A stretch of 64,000 nucleotides of DNA from Gymnothorax reevesii (Eukaryota > Chordata > Actinopteri > Anguilliformes > Muraenidae), in NCBI GenBank assembly GCA_029721435.1, contig CM056574.1, positions 28,939,001-29,003,000 of the forward strand, given 5' to 3'. The position numbers were made by a program, and so were the translations under genes. Shown here in pieces: positions 46,158 to 58,317 of the stretch. Numbering within the stretch: the stretch's first letter is position 1; each line of letters opens with the position of its first letter. The notes beneath the pieces were generated by a model. That model was given only the letters and a program-made list of their open reading frames with translations, was not told the origin of the DNA and made no database searches.

Positions 46158-46631
46158 TTACCCCTCAGCCCCTGGATAGTGTGGAATGATTGCATGATAA
46201 ATGATAAATGATTGTGGAACAAATTGCAAAGCCGTTTTCAATTTATCCTACGGAATACAAAATTCAAGTAGGCAGCTTTGGGGGCCATACTGGACATCTG
46301 AGTGCTGTCAAATTTGATAGGCTTCTATAAGTGCACAAGACTGAGTAGCAAAGCAAAAATGGCATAGATTGACAGGCATTTGCAAGCTATCGTGTGGAAT
46401 CCTAAATTTAAGATGGTGGTTGTAGCAGCCATACTGAACATCCAAGCACCATCAAAATTGATAGGCTTCTGTAGGTACCCAAGACCAAGCAAAACTGCAA
46501 AAATGGCGTGATTGATGAAGGCATTTTCAAGTTATCGTATGGAATACAAATGTTTATGGGACAGAGGGACACACAGACATATGTTGCATGTGACAAAAAT
46601 AACCCTCTGCCCCTTAGAGGCTGAGGGGTAA
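46158..46631. repeat. MITE with TTACCCCTCAGCC ends and internal tandem duplication
   Basis: The left end TTACCCCTCAGCCCC is mirrored on the right by GAGGCTGAGGGGTAA. The middle holds two tandem copies of about 150 bp (about 46255-46395 and 46400-46550). Both read GCCATACTG.ACAT, then TTGATAGGCTTCT, then AAGCTATCGT or AAGTTATCGT GTGGAAT-type ends. No ORF of note. Confidence 0.55.
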
Positions 46632-46968
46632 TAACTTATGATCCAGACAAGGAACCAAATGCAGATTCAGGGCACAGTCCACAAAGAAGTATTTATGTAT
46701 AGGAGTATGGTAATAGTGCAAAGAAAGGCCGATCCCAGAACAGAGGAGGGGCTAGTTCTGGAGTCTGAAGGTTTTAGTAGGAACATAGCCCTAGAGACCG
46801 ATAAAGGCTTTGGAGGTGTTCCTAAAGGACTGACTTCGAGGTCCAGACTTTGACAATGGATTTGCAAGAAGAAAGTAAAAAGTCAGCTGCAATGTCACTT
46901 TACATCTCAATAAAATTTGAAGTCACTTCAGAGGTAAGATAGCGTTTCCTCATAACCCTTGCAAGAGA

Positions 46969-48006
46969 ACGACCATGGTTCAACCAAGTTTGGAATTGTT
47001 TTTGACCATGGTAAAGGGATTGATGGACGGTCGACCCTGGTTACAAACAACGGATGACCATGGTTACTATACCATGGTCAAATTAATGAATCATGTTGAA
47101 TTGGGCTATAGACCATGGATGGCCATGGTTGCCAACCATGGTCATATAATAACCATGCTGAAGATATTCTGATGGGAACGTAACCATTCATATCATTTTC
47201 AATAAGCTTTTCGTGTTTAACAATTTTAATTTCACCAGGGTTAAGATAGTTTAGTTATCTAATGTTATGGCATAGAGAACACAATGTAATTTACTGTAAT
47301 CCCTACTTCAATGACTGTCCCATCAAGTACCTGAATATTATAAAATCAAAATTCTAACAACCCATTAAACATTTTAATAACTGCTAAAAATGACACACAT
47401 TGCATCAATAATCAATGTAGATTATTACTAGATTTGTAAAGATGACTAATTTATCTTGAAGTAAACATTAGGCCTTGTTTTAATAGGACAGTTTACAAAA
47501 TAACTGTAATTGAAAATGTCAGACTTTTTTTCTGTTTTCAATTTTCAATCTCATTTTAACTAAAAATAAGATGCATAACTACTATTACAGTGAAATATTT
47601 AGAACTGCTCTATGGCACAGTAGTTAGTATTGCTGCCTCACATCAAGGTCGTGGGCTCGAATCCAGCCTGGGGCCTTTCTGTGTGGAGGTTGCATGTTCT
47701 CCTCCTGTTCATGCGAACTACCTCCCACAGTCCAAAGATATGCATATTATGCTAATTGGAGATGCTGAATTGCCCACTTGTATGAGAGGGAGACTGGATA
47801 GATTCAGAAAAAAATTTTTGGATTGATAACAGACATGACATTAATCACAGCTTAACCATGGTTGACAAAGGTTTAGTCATGGAGGACCATGGTCAGAAAC
47901 CATGGTCTAAGAGTTGGCCATGGCAAATGTCAAATGGCTGAACCATGGTTATATGATAAGGGCTAACTGTGGTTGAACCATGGATAACCATGGTGGTCAA
48001 TGGTAT
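46969..48006. repeat. Inverted CCATGG-rich repeat arms with a SINE between
   Basis: About seven CCATGG motifs lie in 46969-47160 and about seven more in 47850-48000, mostly as AACCATGGTT or GACCATGGTC. ATGGTTCAACCA on the left is mirrored by TGGTTGAACCAT on the right. The arrangement looks like one foldback-type element whose interior (47170-47850) is AT-rich and carries a SINE. No transposase ORF. Confidence 0.5.
47606..47820 (+). repeat. DANA-like tRNA-derived SINE fragment
   Basis: The sequence begins TATGGCACAGTAGTTAGTAT and passes through GGGCTCGAATCCAGCCTGGG (an RNA polymerase III box B-like GTTCGAATCC variant) and TTTCTGTGTGGAGGTTGCAT to CACAGTCCAAAGATATGCAT. This is the familiar tRNA-plus-body layout of zebrafish DANA-type SINEs. 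The copy is diverged and 3'-truncated. Confidence 0.65.
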
Positions 48007-50099
48007 CCACTGCATGGGGTGGTTCGCTCTGAAACAACCTGCTGTAGAAAACCAAAGACGTTAAAAAAAACAGAAATGGTCAGTCAACGCCAGATCAACT
48101 ACAAAGGAGACACTGATGGACAGGCCACTCTTATAACAAGATCCAAGGTGTGTCCTCTTTTGCGAGTGGGTTGAGTGACGTGTTGAAGGGAATGTTGAAG
48201 AGAATTCACACAACTAAAAATGTTTTAAAATTCTGAGGCAATGGGGTCTGACTGATTATCTATAAGTATATGAAAGTGCAAATTCATCCTATTTTCTCAA
48301 AACAAAACTAATTTGGTCTATGTTTGACCAAATAGTTCACGAACAGTGAAAATGTAGTGTAATGCAAGTGGTAGAAGCAACAAACCAAACAAAAGGACGG
48401 GTGAGGTAGCTGTAGCAGGCCCGGCTCAGAGCTACAGCTCTGAGAGGCGGGCCTTTAAACTTTCTGGAAGCCCCGCCCAGCCAGGCAGGTAAATTAGACT
48501 ACCCCTTCCAGCTCCGCCCACATACCACTTTCAGGTACCTGCAAGCAGCAGAAAAACAGGACTGAGGACATCAGGACATGACATGCAGGCAGAGCGGGAG
48601 GGTTTGTCACAACCCTTACAAAAAACCACTACTGGAATACCTTAAAATTTACCCACAGTATTACTGTAGTAATTGTTTGGTTTTTTGGAACGTACTTTAG
48701 ACATTTTAGTGTTAGGATTGAAATATTGTAAGGCTACCATAGCCAACAAAATAACATAACAGAAAAAAAACTATTGTAATACTTTAGTTGGTGAAACATG
48801 CTACAACCACACTTTAGAACACTGTATAAGTCTTAAAGTATACTATAGTAACTCTGTAGTGCGTTATGGTTTATAAAGCAGCGATTTCAGTAATTACTAA
48901 CCTGTTATAATATCCAGACTTTTCCTGTGACTCGGGATCTGGCTGGTAAAAGCAGTCATAAGTAAAATGTTTAGAACAGATCAGCGATCTTGATCCAGTG
49001 TTGTGTCCGATTGAGTTCCCCTGTCAAATAGTGTTTCCGCAAACAACACGATGCAATGAAATCCCTAAATAGTGTAAATAGTGAATGGTCATTGAACTCT
49101 GAATTTGACTGTTGAACAGATCATTAAAGCATGGGTAGTTGTGTGATCACTGTCGAGCTGAAGACCGAAATATTGCGAAAGGAAAAATCACAGGAGATGG
49201 CCGAATCTCGAAATTCATCACTTTGCGGCATCATCCGTGATAGGTTCTGAAGAGAAAACTGATTCATCAATGCCCATTACGTTATTTCTTTTATGATTTT
49301 CTTAAATCAGCAACAGCATGATAAAATTTTCTCGACAGGGGAACATGACTTAATGGGGGAGCAAAATTGGCCAGATCGCTGGGCTCCGTGAAATCCACTT
49401 GTTTCGTCTTCACAAAATCCACCCATGCCTTTAAAATTGAGGGGTGGTTCGGAAATTTACTGACCATGATGCCTCTGCTTGCATCAACAGGTCACATATT
49501 TGGCATGTTCCCAAGGGAATAATCCACCATTACGAATCACTGAGTCCAATACTGTTGACAATTTATTCTCTGCCGCTGGCTTGGTTCCTTCTGTAATGTC
49601 ATCGCCAAAGATAAATTTTTTCAGAGATGATCGCGATTTCTAGTGATTAAAATGCGAATAAATTTGTAGCAGCTTATTAGAATTTTAAATGACCAATGCT
49701 CTAAGGGTATGTTTATATTTAAAATTCCCTGGTCTAAATCTTATTTTTGGATGAAAAAATCTTCAGAAGTTATTATTCTGTCATAGGTGGTATGGTTTAT
49801 TGAAAGCAGTTCTGAATAATTGGAAATAAAAGAGGGACATTGTATGGGTGGTCTGTATGTCATCATCACGAGTATGGGAAAGCTGCTGCAAACAAAAGTG
49901 TGATATTCAAATAAGGTGTTGTTGTTGAATAGAATGTCCGTAGAAAGTTGAAGGATAAATGGACGCTGTGCCGCCACCTTTCTAACCTGTCCTGGGGTAT
50001 GTTTCCTGAAAACACTGATGCTAACTTACATAGTTGGAGCCACTGACTCTGAATGGATGAACAATTCAAGTTGCTAACGTATTAGTAACAACACTTTTG
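48007..50099. other. Non-coding stretch, no gene seen
   Basis: A GC-rich patch at 48410-48540 (CAGGCCCGGCTCAGAGCTAC, then GGCGGGCC) has a small inverted repeat and may be a MITE end. The rest is AT-rich, with no supported exon. Confidence 0.45.
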
Positions 50100-50345
50100 G
50101 GAAATGCACCCTTAATTGAAAACAAGGGATTAAAATTGAGTGGGGAGGCTTCAGTGAGTATATCTGGAGCGTCTGCAGTAAGCCGTGTTTCTGTTAAAAA
50201 CAAGCAGTCGATATTGTTGTCTAAAGTCAAATCATTAATAGTTAAAGTTTTATTTAGAAGAGATCTTATGTTCAGTAGTGCCATGTTAAGGGTCACTGGT
50301 GTGCTTCTGCTCTGTGGTTTGATTTTTGGGTCTACATGTTTATAA
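50100..50345 (-). pseudogene. LINE endonuclease (APE) N-terminal fragment
   Basis: On the minus strand the frame reads ALLNIRSLLNKTLTINDLTL, then NNIDCLFLTETRL. This is the start of the apurinic-like endonuclease domain of fish non-LTR retrotransposons (N-I-R-S, then LTETxL). Only about 75 codons remain and the frame ends without the catalytic core. Confidence 0.7.
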
Positions 50346-52823
50346 GGTTGATAAAATTCACTTCATCTGGTCATTTATTGTGATGTGCGTGAGCACTGTG
50401 TGTAATGGGCCATATGTGGGAAGTGATGGGTTGTGAGTTAATAAAGATTCCTAGAATCACGATGCTGTTACTGAGCACTCAGGAGCTGCAGCAGCCTCCC
50501 ATTCTGAGTCAATGCATTGCAATTAATTACTGTGACAATCTGTAATCACTCTGGGCTTGCCTAATTATGAATATGCATGGTCTGCACACACCACACAAAT
50601 TGTGAGAGGCTAAATTTGCTGAGGCAATGAAAACATCACAAGACAGTCTGGTGACGGAGTCCATGAGAGCGAAATGAAGGAGCTTCGTATAACACCATTG
50701 CAACCACAGCTGGGGTTGATTCAAGTTTAATTTGATCAATTAAGGAAATTAACCGGAATTCAATTAATCAACTGAAAGATGTTTTTATGGAACGTGAAGG
50801 ATTTTTTTTTTTTTTTTTTTGCATTAGCAAATTGGTTATTTGTGAATTTCCTGAAATAACTGGATGAAAAAGGAACTTGCCCTCAATACTGTGGAAACAC
50901 ACTGTTGGTAGTCTCTCAGGCATTTTTATCTGGATTAGTAAAATGCCCTGATTCCAAGGCCTCTGAACAGGGAAATTGGGACAGTGTTTGACAGTGGCAG
51001 GCAGCTGACGGTAATTACCATGAGAAGCTCTTTTATAGACACGGTCAGCTGACCTCAACCTGCCCAAATCAGCTCATTCCATGGAGACAGAAAAACATGA
51101 CAGCTGGAAGCACAGATGATCCATTCGCATGAGCCAAATTGTCTGCAAGGACTGTTATTTTCTCCTCAGACTAATGCCATGTCAAAACATTTACTTTATT
51201 TGGTCAATCGATATTGGACCATGCTTGCCTTTTGGGTTGCCTGGCTGAAAAAAATTCTATTTACGTAGATTACAATTTTTGAAAGCTAAGCAAATAAAAG
51301 TTGTTGGGTGTGTTTTTTGGCAGTGAATACAAACATGTTTTCTGGTTGTGCATTAAATTGATTTCAGTTGATTAATTAAATCCCAGCTCACACACACGTA
51401 GTTATGGCTTTGAAGAATTAAAACAGTGCTCTGAAGGAATTTCTCTGTAGATTTCTTTTTATCCCCCCGTAATTGAAGATTCGGGGGCAGATAGTTTTTT
51501 CACCTGTCCATCCGTCTGTCTGTATGTCTGCAGAGGGGGGAAAAACTTTAACCTGCAATACTTTACCCTGCCGCCGGGGGCATCAGTTTTCCACGAACAC
51601 TGCTTGTTTTTTTTGAAACGTTATTCATTGTCTTAACTTCAAGATTAATTGATTATGTTTCTTTTTTTTATTCGGCAAAACATTACCAAGTGAGGTTAAG
51701 CAGTATGAACAAGGAAAATTTGCAATCAAAGTTGTGATAATTTAAAACTTTAGACTTGAAATTAGGCTCCTACACTCACATGCACACGTCACACTTGCTT
51801 TAGAGCTCAATTCTCTTCTAGTCTGTTGGGGACTACATCATTAGAGCTCCTATTTCCTGACAGGCTGCATTGATGTGGCTGCTTCAGTGGTGTAGTGGAA
51901 AATTATTATTGCTCATTTGTTTTCTGTGTGAACTGTTCGAGATCACAGTGGGTTGTTTTGTGTTCTGCTTGAGACAGTGTATTCTGTTTAATGGAGATGC
52001 ATTAGGGTACAGACTGTATACTCTTATCAGTGGAAGATACTGAGAGGTAGAGATCAAATGTCTCAAAAAAGCTATGTGCACTTGTGTATGTGGTGCTTGT
52101 GTACAAAGACGGAAAGTAAAAGTCTGGGACATACCACTGCAGAATGAAGGCACTGAGCATATTGTGGCTAAAATAATGAGACCTGACATTACCTTTTAGA
52201 CAGATAATGACTATAACAATATAATAACAATACTGCCAAAGGTTTGGCGTATTTCAAGCGAGTGTAATAATACTATACAAGGTAACAGGCATTTCATGCA
52301 GATGAAAAGTAGAGAGTTAAAGACACCAGAGGGAAGAACTGTAACCCGCCAGAGTAAAAGATGTTCAGAGTAATAAGAAAGATCCAAAGTGTAAATGATC
52401 ATTCTAATAAGAATACAATGGTACAGAATAATGGTATTACAGTAATAAAAATTTGGCTATTTACTCATTTCAGCAGATAGAGAAGGAACAGAAATGGGAG
52501 TAATTTGTGCACGGAAAATTTTTAATATTGTTTTTAAGATCAACTAGTAGAAGAAGCCGGAGGGCGGCAGAGGCCCAAGCCTTCAGCTCTGCTTTGCTCT
52601 CACCTTTCAATTGGCGCCTGGGTTTATCGCACTCTTAGTACTAGGAGGGCAGTTTCTACCAACAAAAGAAGAAAAACAAGATCTTTCCAACTGGAGCAGT
52701 GACACAGCAGAAAATATCACTCTGGCAGGAGAATAAAGCCCAATTGCCCAGTGACTGGTTGAAACTGAGACATTTTACATTTTTATCCACAAAATGAGCT
52801 TATTTCGAATTTTCTGGCTGCAA
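50346..52823. other. Non-coding stretch, no gene seen
   Basis: A poly-T run lies at 50802-50820. A fish-repeat-like patch (CACCTGTCCATCCGTCTGTC) is near 51500-51530. One copy of a roughly 55-bp direct repeat at 51893-51950 recurs at 54222-54280. No supported exon. Confidence 0.45.
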
Positions 52824-54025
52824 CAGGTCTCAAAAAAAGTTGGGATACGGGCAAAAAAAGGGCTGAAAAAGCAATTTGTATAAAAGAGAATCAGCTGAAA
52901 GAACATTTACCAAGTATTTACTAAGCTAACTGGAATCAGGTGAGTAACTTGATTGGATATAAAAGGGATGTCCTAGAGAGGCTGAGTCTCTCAGAAGTTG
53001 ATGGCCAGAGGCTCTCCAACCTGAGAAGGCTTGCATAAAAAAAATTGTGGAATACTTCAAAAACAATGTTCCTCAACGGCAAATTGCAAAGGCTTTGAGG
53101 GTCTCATCGACAGTTCATAGCATCATCAAAAGATTCAGACAAACTGTAAAACAAGGCCAAAGACCTTTACTGGATGCCCATGATCTTCGGGCCCTCAGAC
53201 GCCACTGCATCACTCACCGGCATGATTCTGTTATTGACATTACTAAATGGGCCCAGGAATACTTCAAGAAACTACTGTCTGTAAACACAGTCTGCCGTGC
53301 CATCCACAGATGCCACCTTAAACTATCATGCAAAAAAGAAACATTGTTGAGCGTGATCCTGGAGTGTTGCCGCGTTCTTTGGGCTAAGGCTCATTTAAAA
53401 TAGATTGTGGCAAAGTGACAAAGTGTCCTATGGTCAGATGAATCTAAATTTGACATTCTTGTTGGAAATCATGGGCGTCATATCCTCCGGGCTAAGGAGG
53501 AGAAAGACCACCCCTTCTATCATCAGTGTTCAGTTTAAAAGCCAGCATCTCTGATGGTATGGGGATGCATTAGCGCATATGGTGTGGGACACTTGCATGT
53601 TTTAAAGAGCACCATGAATGCTAGAAGGTATGTAAAGGTTTTAGAGCAACATATGCGCCCCTACAGACAACATCTACTCCAGGGAAGGCCTTGTGTATTT
53701 CAGCAGGACAATGCAAAACCACATACTGCAGCTATTACAACAGCATGGCTTCATAGTAGAAGAGTACGGGCGCAGAACTAGCCTGCCTGCAGTCCTGATC
53801 TTTCACCGATGGAGAACATTTGGCGCATAATTTTAAAAAAAGTCCGGCAAAGGAGACCCAAAACTCTCCAGCAGCAGCCTGTATTAAACAAGAGTGGGAT
53901 CGAATTCCAATGCTAAACTCCAGAAACTTGTCTCCTCAATGCCCAGACGCCTCCACTCTGTGTTAAAAAGAAGAGGGATGCTACACCATGGTAAAGAGGC
54001 CCCTGTCCCAACTTTTTTGAGACAA
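52824..54025 (+). mobile_element. Degenerate Tc1-like transposon, about 1.2 kb
   Basis: The ends carry the inverted motif GTCTCAAAAAAAGTTGGGA on the left (near 52830) and TCCCAACTTTTTTGAGAC on the right (54007-54024). Between them lies a broken Tc1 transposase. The outermost bases are uncertain because I could not place TA target sites with confidence. Confidence 0.75.
53041..53880 (+). pseudogene. Broken Tc1 transposase (second Tc1 element)
   Basis: Pieces in order: VEYFKNNVPQRQIAKALRVS and SIIKRFRQTVKQGQRPLL (DNA-binding region), [17 protein letters not shown] (first catalytic Asp), SLMVWGCISAYGVGHLHV, VFQQDNAKPHTA (second Asp), and SPDLSPMENIWRI (Glu). In-frame stops fall at about 53401 and 53416 and again near 53535, with further frame changes near the end. 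All three catalytic positions are still visible, but the protein cannot be made whole. Confidence 0.85.
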
Positions 54026-56183
54026 TATGTTCACTTGGCTCAAGGTAATTACATTTGCACAGCTCCACTTGATGATGTTGAAGCTGCCAGGAGAATAGAA
54101 GCTTTGCATGAAATGCCTCAGGAATATCCTTAAATATTGTCATAAGCTGAGCTTAGAATTGCCATTTGTTTAATCATTTTCTGTATTTTATAGTCAAAGA
54201 ATGACAAAAGGAGGGAGCTCTGGTGGAAAATTATTGTTGCTCATTTGTTTTCTGCATGAACTGTTCCAGAGCACTGCCGGTGGGGTTGTTGAATGAAAAT
54301 TCTTTCTCTTTCTGTGTACTCTCGCTCCCTCTACCTGCTCACACCTCCCTCTCTCTGTTTCTGTGGACAAAAGCCTGTCATGAAAAGCCCATCATGTCTC
54401 TATGGAGGGAGAGGATGAGAAAAAGAGAGAAAAAGGAAAAGAGGATCACTGGGCTGAATTGTTTTACAAAAATCTCTTTCCCTTAGCATTTTAATCCTTA
54501 TCCCCTTTCAATAGCTCAGGGCAGCACAATGGCTGAAAGTGTACTATTGATTTTGTACAGCACATTCTACACAGACTCATGAATAGATTCATAATATGTT
54601 TACTTCTAATTAGCGGAGACTATTATAATACTGTATTGATTGACTAGTTTCTTATCCAATTCTAGAGAGATTAAACATTCCACTGTAACTGAAAGACAGT
54701 GATTGGACAATAAGAATAGTATACAAACCTATGGGTAAAAAAGTAAGGTAGGTTGTATTCTCCTAATGTTGGGCATGTTTGCAAGGCTAGAAAATGACGC
54801 AATTTTAAAGAAAAAAAGACATCCAAAACTGGACTGAAGTGTTCGGTTACATTTACGAGATTTAAATGTGGTACAGACATGGTCAATGGGAATTATTCTG
54901 AATGAAACTGGACTGGAGGGTTCCTTCTACCCGATAAATCTGTCTCTGGAGGAGGGATTCAATGAAGAAAGGTTATGCTGCTACTCTGTTTGCATTTTAC
55001 TAAATGTGTTTTTTTGTTTTAGAATTTATACCATGGTCAACGAAATCAAATGCCAAGGTTTTGGTTTCTTCAAAATGCAAGCAGTTCACACACTTCAGTA
55101 GACCCTCTGGTACGTTCATTGCACCATTCTGTTCAATTTGAAATTAATATTTCATTTCTGAGTATTTTTTTTTGACAATTTCAATGCTGAATTGTCGTGA
55201 AGATTTTTTTTATGCTTGCAGCCCTTTTTCTTTTCCAAAATCATGAAAATAAACTGAAATATGATGGAATTGTAGATGCTATAAGTGTCTTGACTCAATT
55301 GAGCCATACCCTTCCTCTCTGTGAAGCTGCAATCTTGAATTATTCAGCCTTAAATACAGTAACACACAAATAGCCAGATTTGGCTTCTGCACAGAGGGGT
55401 TCAAGTTAAAGCGCTGAAATCAACAATAAGACTAGCAATAAAACACAGGAATAAGGTTTACGAGACTTTGCAAAGACTAAGTGTGAGGTTCGGTCTTAAA
55501 TAGCATAATACTGACGGATAGTAGAAATGAATGTAATGATTCCGGAGCTGAAGGTAGCGGTTCAGGTCTTAATAGACCGATGAGTCTGGAGGCTCGAGGC
55601 GTGGCCTTACAGCCGGAGGTTTACTTACAATTACAATACAGTATAACACAATATTACACCTACAGCACTAATCAAACTTGAACAGTAGCCCATGGTTCAT
55701 ACCACTCTGCCTGTCCTAAAGATGACATTACAGTTAAGCAGCTCACACGTTGACAGGGCTCAGCTCTGCATGGATGTCTGCAATCTCATTGTTGGCTCAT
55801 TTGCATCTTAAGGAGTGAGCTCTGTTCTGTTTGTGGCACTGAGGGAGGGCTTTTGACTGTGCTTTGGAACACAATTGTCTGCCAGTCAGCTCATTGAAGG
55901 ACCAAGTGCGCCTGTCTGCGCGCAAGTATTTATGCCAATGTTTGTGACCTTTACCGTAACTATGTTAAAATTAACTTTTATATTGTTACTTATATTGTTA
56001 CTAATACCTCAGTATGAATATTTAATGAATTTAGGCAACAAATGAATACAGATTTTGTTGCTTATTTTATGGTAAAATTGAAATTGATTGAAAATGTATG
56101 AATCACTTGTGATACTATGGGTATTTAACCCATATGCAGGATATCTGCAGGAGTGTCAGCAATTCCACTGATATTACTGTATT
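54026..56183. other. Non-coding stretch, no gene seen
   Basis: It contains the second copy of a 55-bp direct repeat (54222-54280), a purine-rich GAGAGAAAAAGG patch at 54405-54450, and otherwise AT-rich sequence. Nothing supports an exon. Confidence 0.45.
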
Positions 56184-56346
56184 TACAGCGCCCTCAATAA
56201 TTATTGGCGCCCCTGGTTAATATGTGTTCTTTAGCTTCTAATAAATTCAGATTTTTTCTTAGTAATATAGGACTACAATGGAAAAAAGAAGAAAATCCAA
56301 CCTTTAATTCAAGTGCATTTATTCTGTGGGAAAAAAATCCCACGTT

Positions 56347-56866
56347 AAGAAATAATTCTTTGTGCTGCCGGGTGGCTCACACGGTTAAGGCACTGCTCTG
56401 CAGCGCAGAGGTGATCACCACGTCGCAAGTTCGAGCCCCGGCGTACCCACCGGCAGGGGTCGGCAGCTTTTTCAGAGTAGCGCACAATTGGCCATCGCGC
56501 TTCAGGGTTTCAAATTGGCAAGGGACTGCCGTATTTGGGTATATAATAACAGCTTTGTTCGTTGCTCCAGTGCCTCCTGTCGGTCAGACGGGCGCTCGTC
56601 AGGAAGACTCCGGGTTGGTTCATGTCCAGGTATCCTCCGCCCTAGTTCTGAACTTGCGAAGATTCAACCAATGAGTGTATAAGAATCAGTGGCAGACAGG
56701 CACGTGCTTCGGAGGAGAGCCGTGAACTGTCTCACTATCCTGAGTTGGCAGCAAGGGGTCGCATATGAGCAAGCTTTGTACATAGTTCCCCACTTGGGCA
56801 TTCCAGATTCGGGTGGGATTGGAGATGCCAAATTTTTTTATAAGAAAAAAAAAGAAATAATTCTTT
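56347..56866 (+). mobile_element. tRNA-derived SINE inside a Tc1 element, with 15-bp target duplication
   Basis: The SINE (56362-56851) begins GTGCTGCCGGGTGGCTCACA. It has a tRNA-like head with box A (TGGCTCACACGG) and box B (AGTTCGAGCCC), an unrelated body and an A-rich tail. AAGAAATAATTCTTT flanks it on both sides (56347-56361 and 56852-56866), the mark of LINE-driven retroposition. It is not a functional tRNA gene. Confidence 0.8.
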
Positions 56867-56999
56867 TACATCAAATCATGTGTGCCATAATTATTAAACA
56901 CCCCTGATGTCAATACTTAGTACAACCCCCTTTTACCAACAAAACAGCACCTAATCTTCTCTATAATGCTTCACAAGATGGGAGAACACAGAAAGAGGG

Positions 57000-57886
57000 A
57001 TCTTCGACCATTCTTCTTTGCACAATCTCTCTTAATCATCCAGCGACCTGGGTCCTCTCCTCTGCACTCTCTTCTTCAGCTCACTCCACAGGTTTTCAAT
57101 GGGGTTGAGGTCTGCGAACTGAGATGGCCATGGGAGGAGCTTGATTCTGTGTCTGGTGAACCATTTCTGTGTAGATTTGGCCACATGTTTAGGGTCATTA
57201 TTACATTATGCTGAAATTACAGTAACAACACTTCTTCAGCTTTCAGGCAGAGGCCACCAGATTTTGATTTAAAATGTCCTGGTATTTCAAAGCGTTCATG
57301 ATGTCATGCACCCTAACAAGGTTCCCAGGGCCTCTGGAAGAGAAACAGGCCCACAGCATCACTGATCCTCACCCATACTTCACAGAGGGCATGAGGTGCT
57401 TTTCTGCATACTCATTTTTTCAGTTCTGCCAGACGCACTTGGAGTGTTTGTTGCCAAAAAGCTCTATCTTGGTCTCATCTGACCAAAGCACATGGTACCA
57501 GTTAAAGTCCCAGTACCGTTTGGCGAACTCCACACGTTTGCGTTTAAGATTGTGAGTGAGAAAAGGTTTTTTCCGTGGATGCCTCCCAATCAGCTTGTTG
57601 GCATGGAGATAGCGCCTGATGGTTGTTTGGAGACTTTGTGACCCCAAGATGCTACCATTTGTTGCAATTCTTTAAAAGTGAGCTTTGGAGAACTTTTTAT
57701 TTCTCTTACCATCTTCCTCACTGTGCGTGGTGGCAAAATAACCTTGCATCCTCGTCCAGGCTTGTTTAACACTGTTCCAGTTGTTATAAACTTCTTAGTG
57801 ATTCCTCTGACAGTAGATATGGGCAGGTGCAGGCAAGTGGCTATTTTCTTGTTGCCATTGCCTGACTTGTGAAGGTCGACACACAT
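57000..57886 (-). pseudogene. Broken Tc1 transposase (third Tc1 element)
   Basis: On the minus strand, HKSGNGNKKIATCLHLPIST and VRGITKKFITTGTVLNKPGR form the paired DNA-binding region. After a frame change come TIRRYLHANKLIGRHPRKKP and YHVLWSDETKIELFG (first catalytic Asp). Further downstream, diverged pieces of the rest of the catalytic domain continue to about 57000 with stops. The element is inactive. Confidence 0.8.
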
Positions 57887-58317
57887 CTGTCTTACTTGGT
57901 GTGTTCCTTTCTCTTATCCACTCTTCAACATGGGAAAGACAAATGGCCTCTGTGTCACATCATATTTATACCCCAGGGAAACAGGAAGTGATGATTTACT
58001 AATTAAATGTTCCTAGACACTCTGATCAACTTTGTAAACAACTGCAGAAAGGACAGAAATACTCCAATTACATTTATTCCTAGGAATTGTTGGGGGTGCC
58101 AATAATTGTGGAACAGGTGATTTTATGAAAAATAATTCTTTCTTAGTCAGGGATTTTTTCCCCCTTAAAATTCACTTGAGTTGAAGGTTACATTTTTCTA
58201 CAATTTTTAGTGTGAGAGTATGCTTCTGCAATAAAAATTGAATTAATTTTCAGGCTTTTAACACATATTAACCAATAGTTAAGTTAAGTTAAGCCAATAG
58301 TTATGGAGGGCACTGTA

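Larger units (their letters stand above)
56186..58315 (-). mobile_element. Degenerate Tc1-like transposon interrupted by a SINE, 2.1 kb
   Basis: TA flanks both ends (56184-56185 and 58316-58317). The ends CAGCGCCCTCAATAATTATT and the inverted AATAGTTATGGAGGGCACTG match with some drift, and AACACATATTAACCA near the right end mirrors GGTTAATATGTGTT on the left. The 2130-bp length is explained by a SINE of about 490 bp at 56362-56851. The transposase lies on the minus strand. Confidence 0.8.

Noticed and set aside
56362..56445. A tRNA gene
   Set aside because: The box A and box B motifs belong to the head of a SINE with a 15-bp target duplication. The tRNA fold is degenerate and the body is unrelated.
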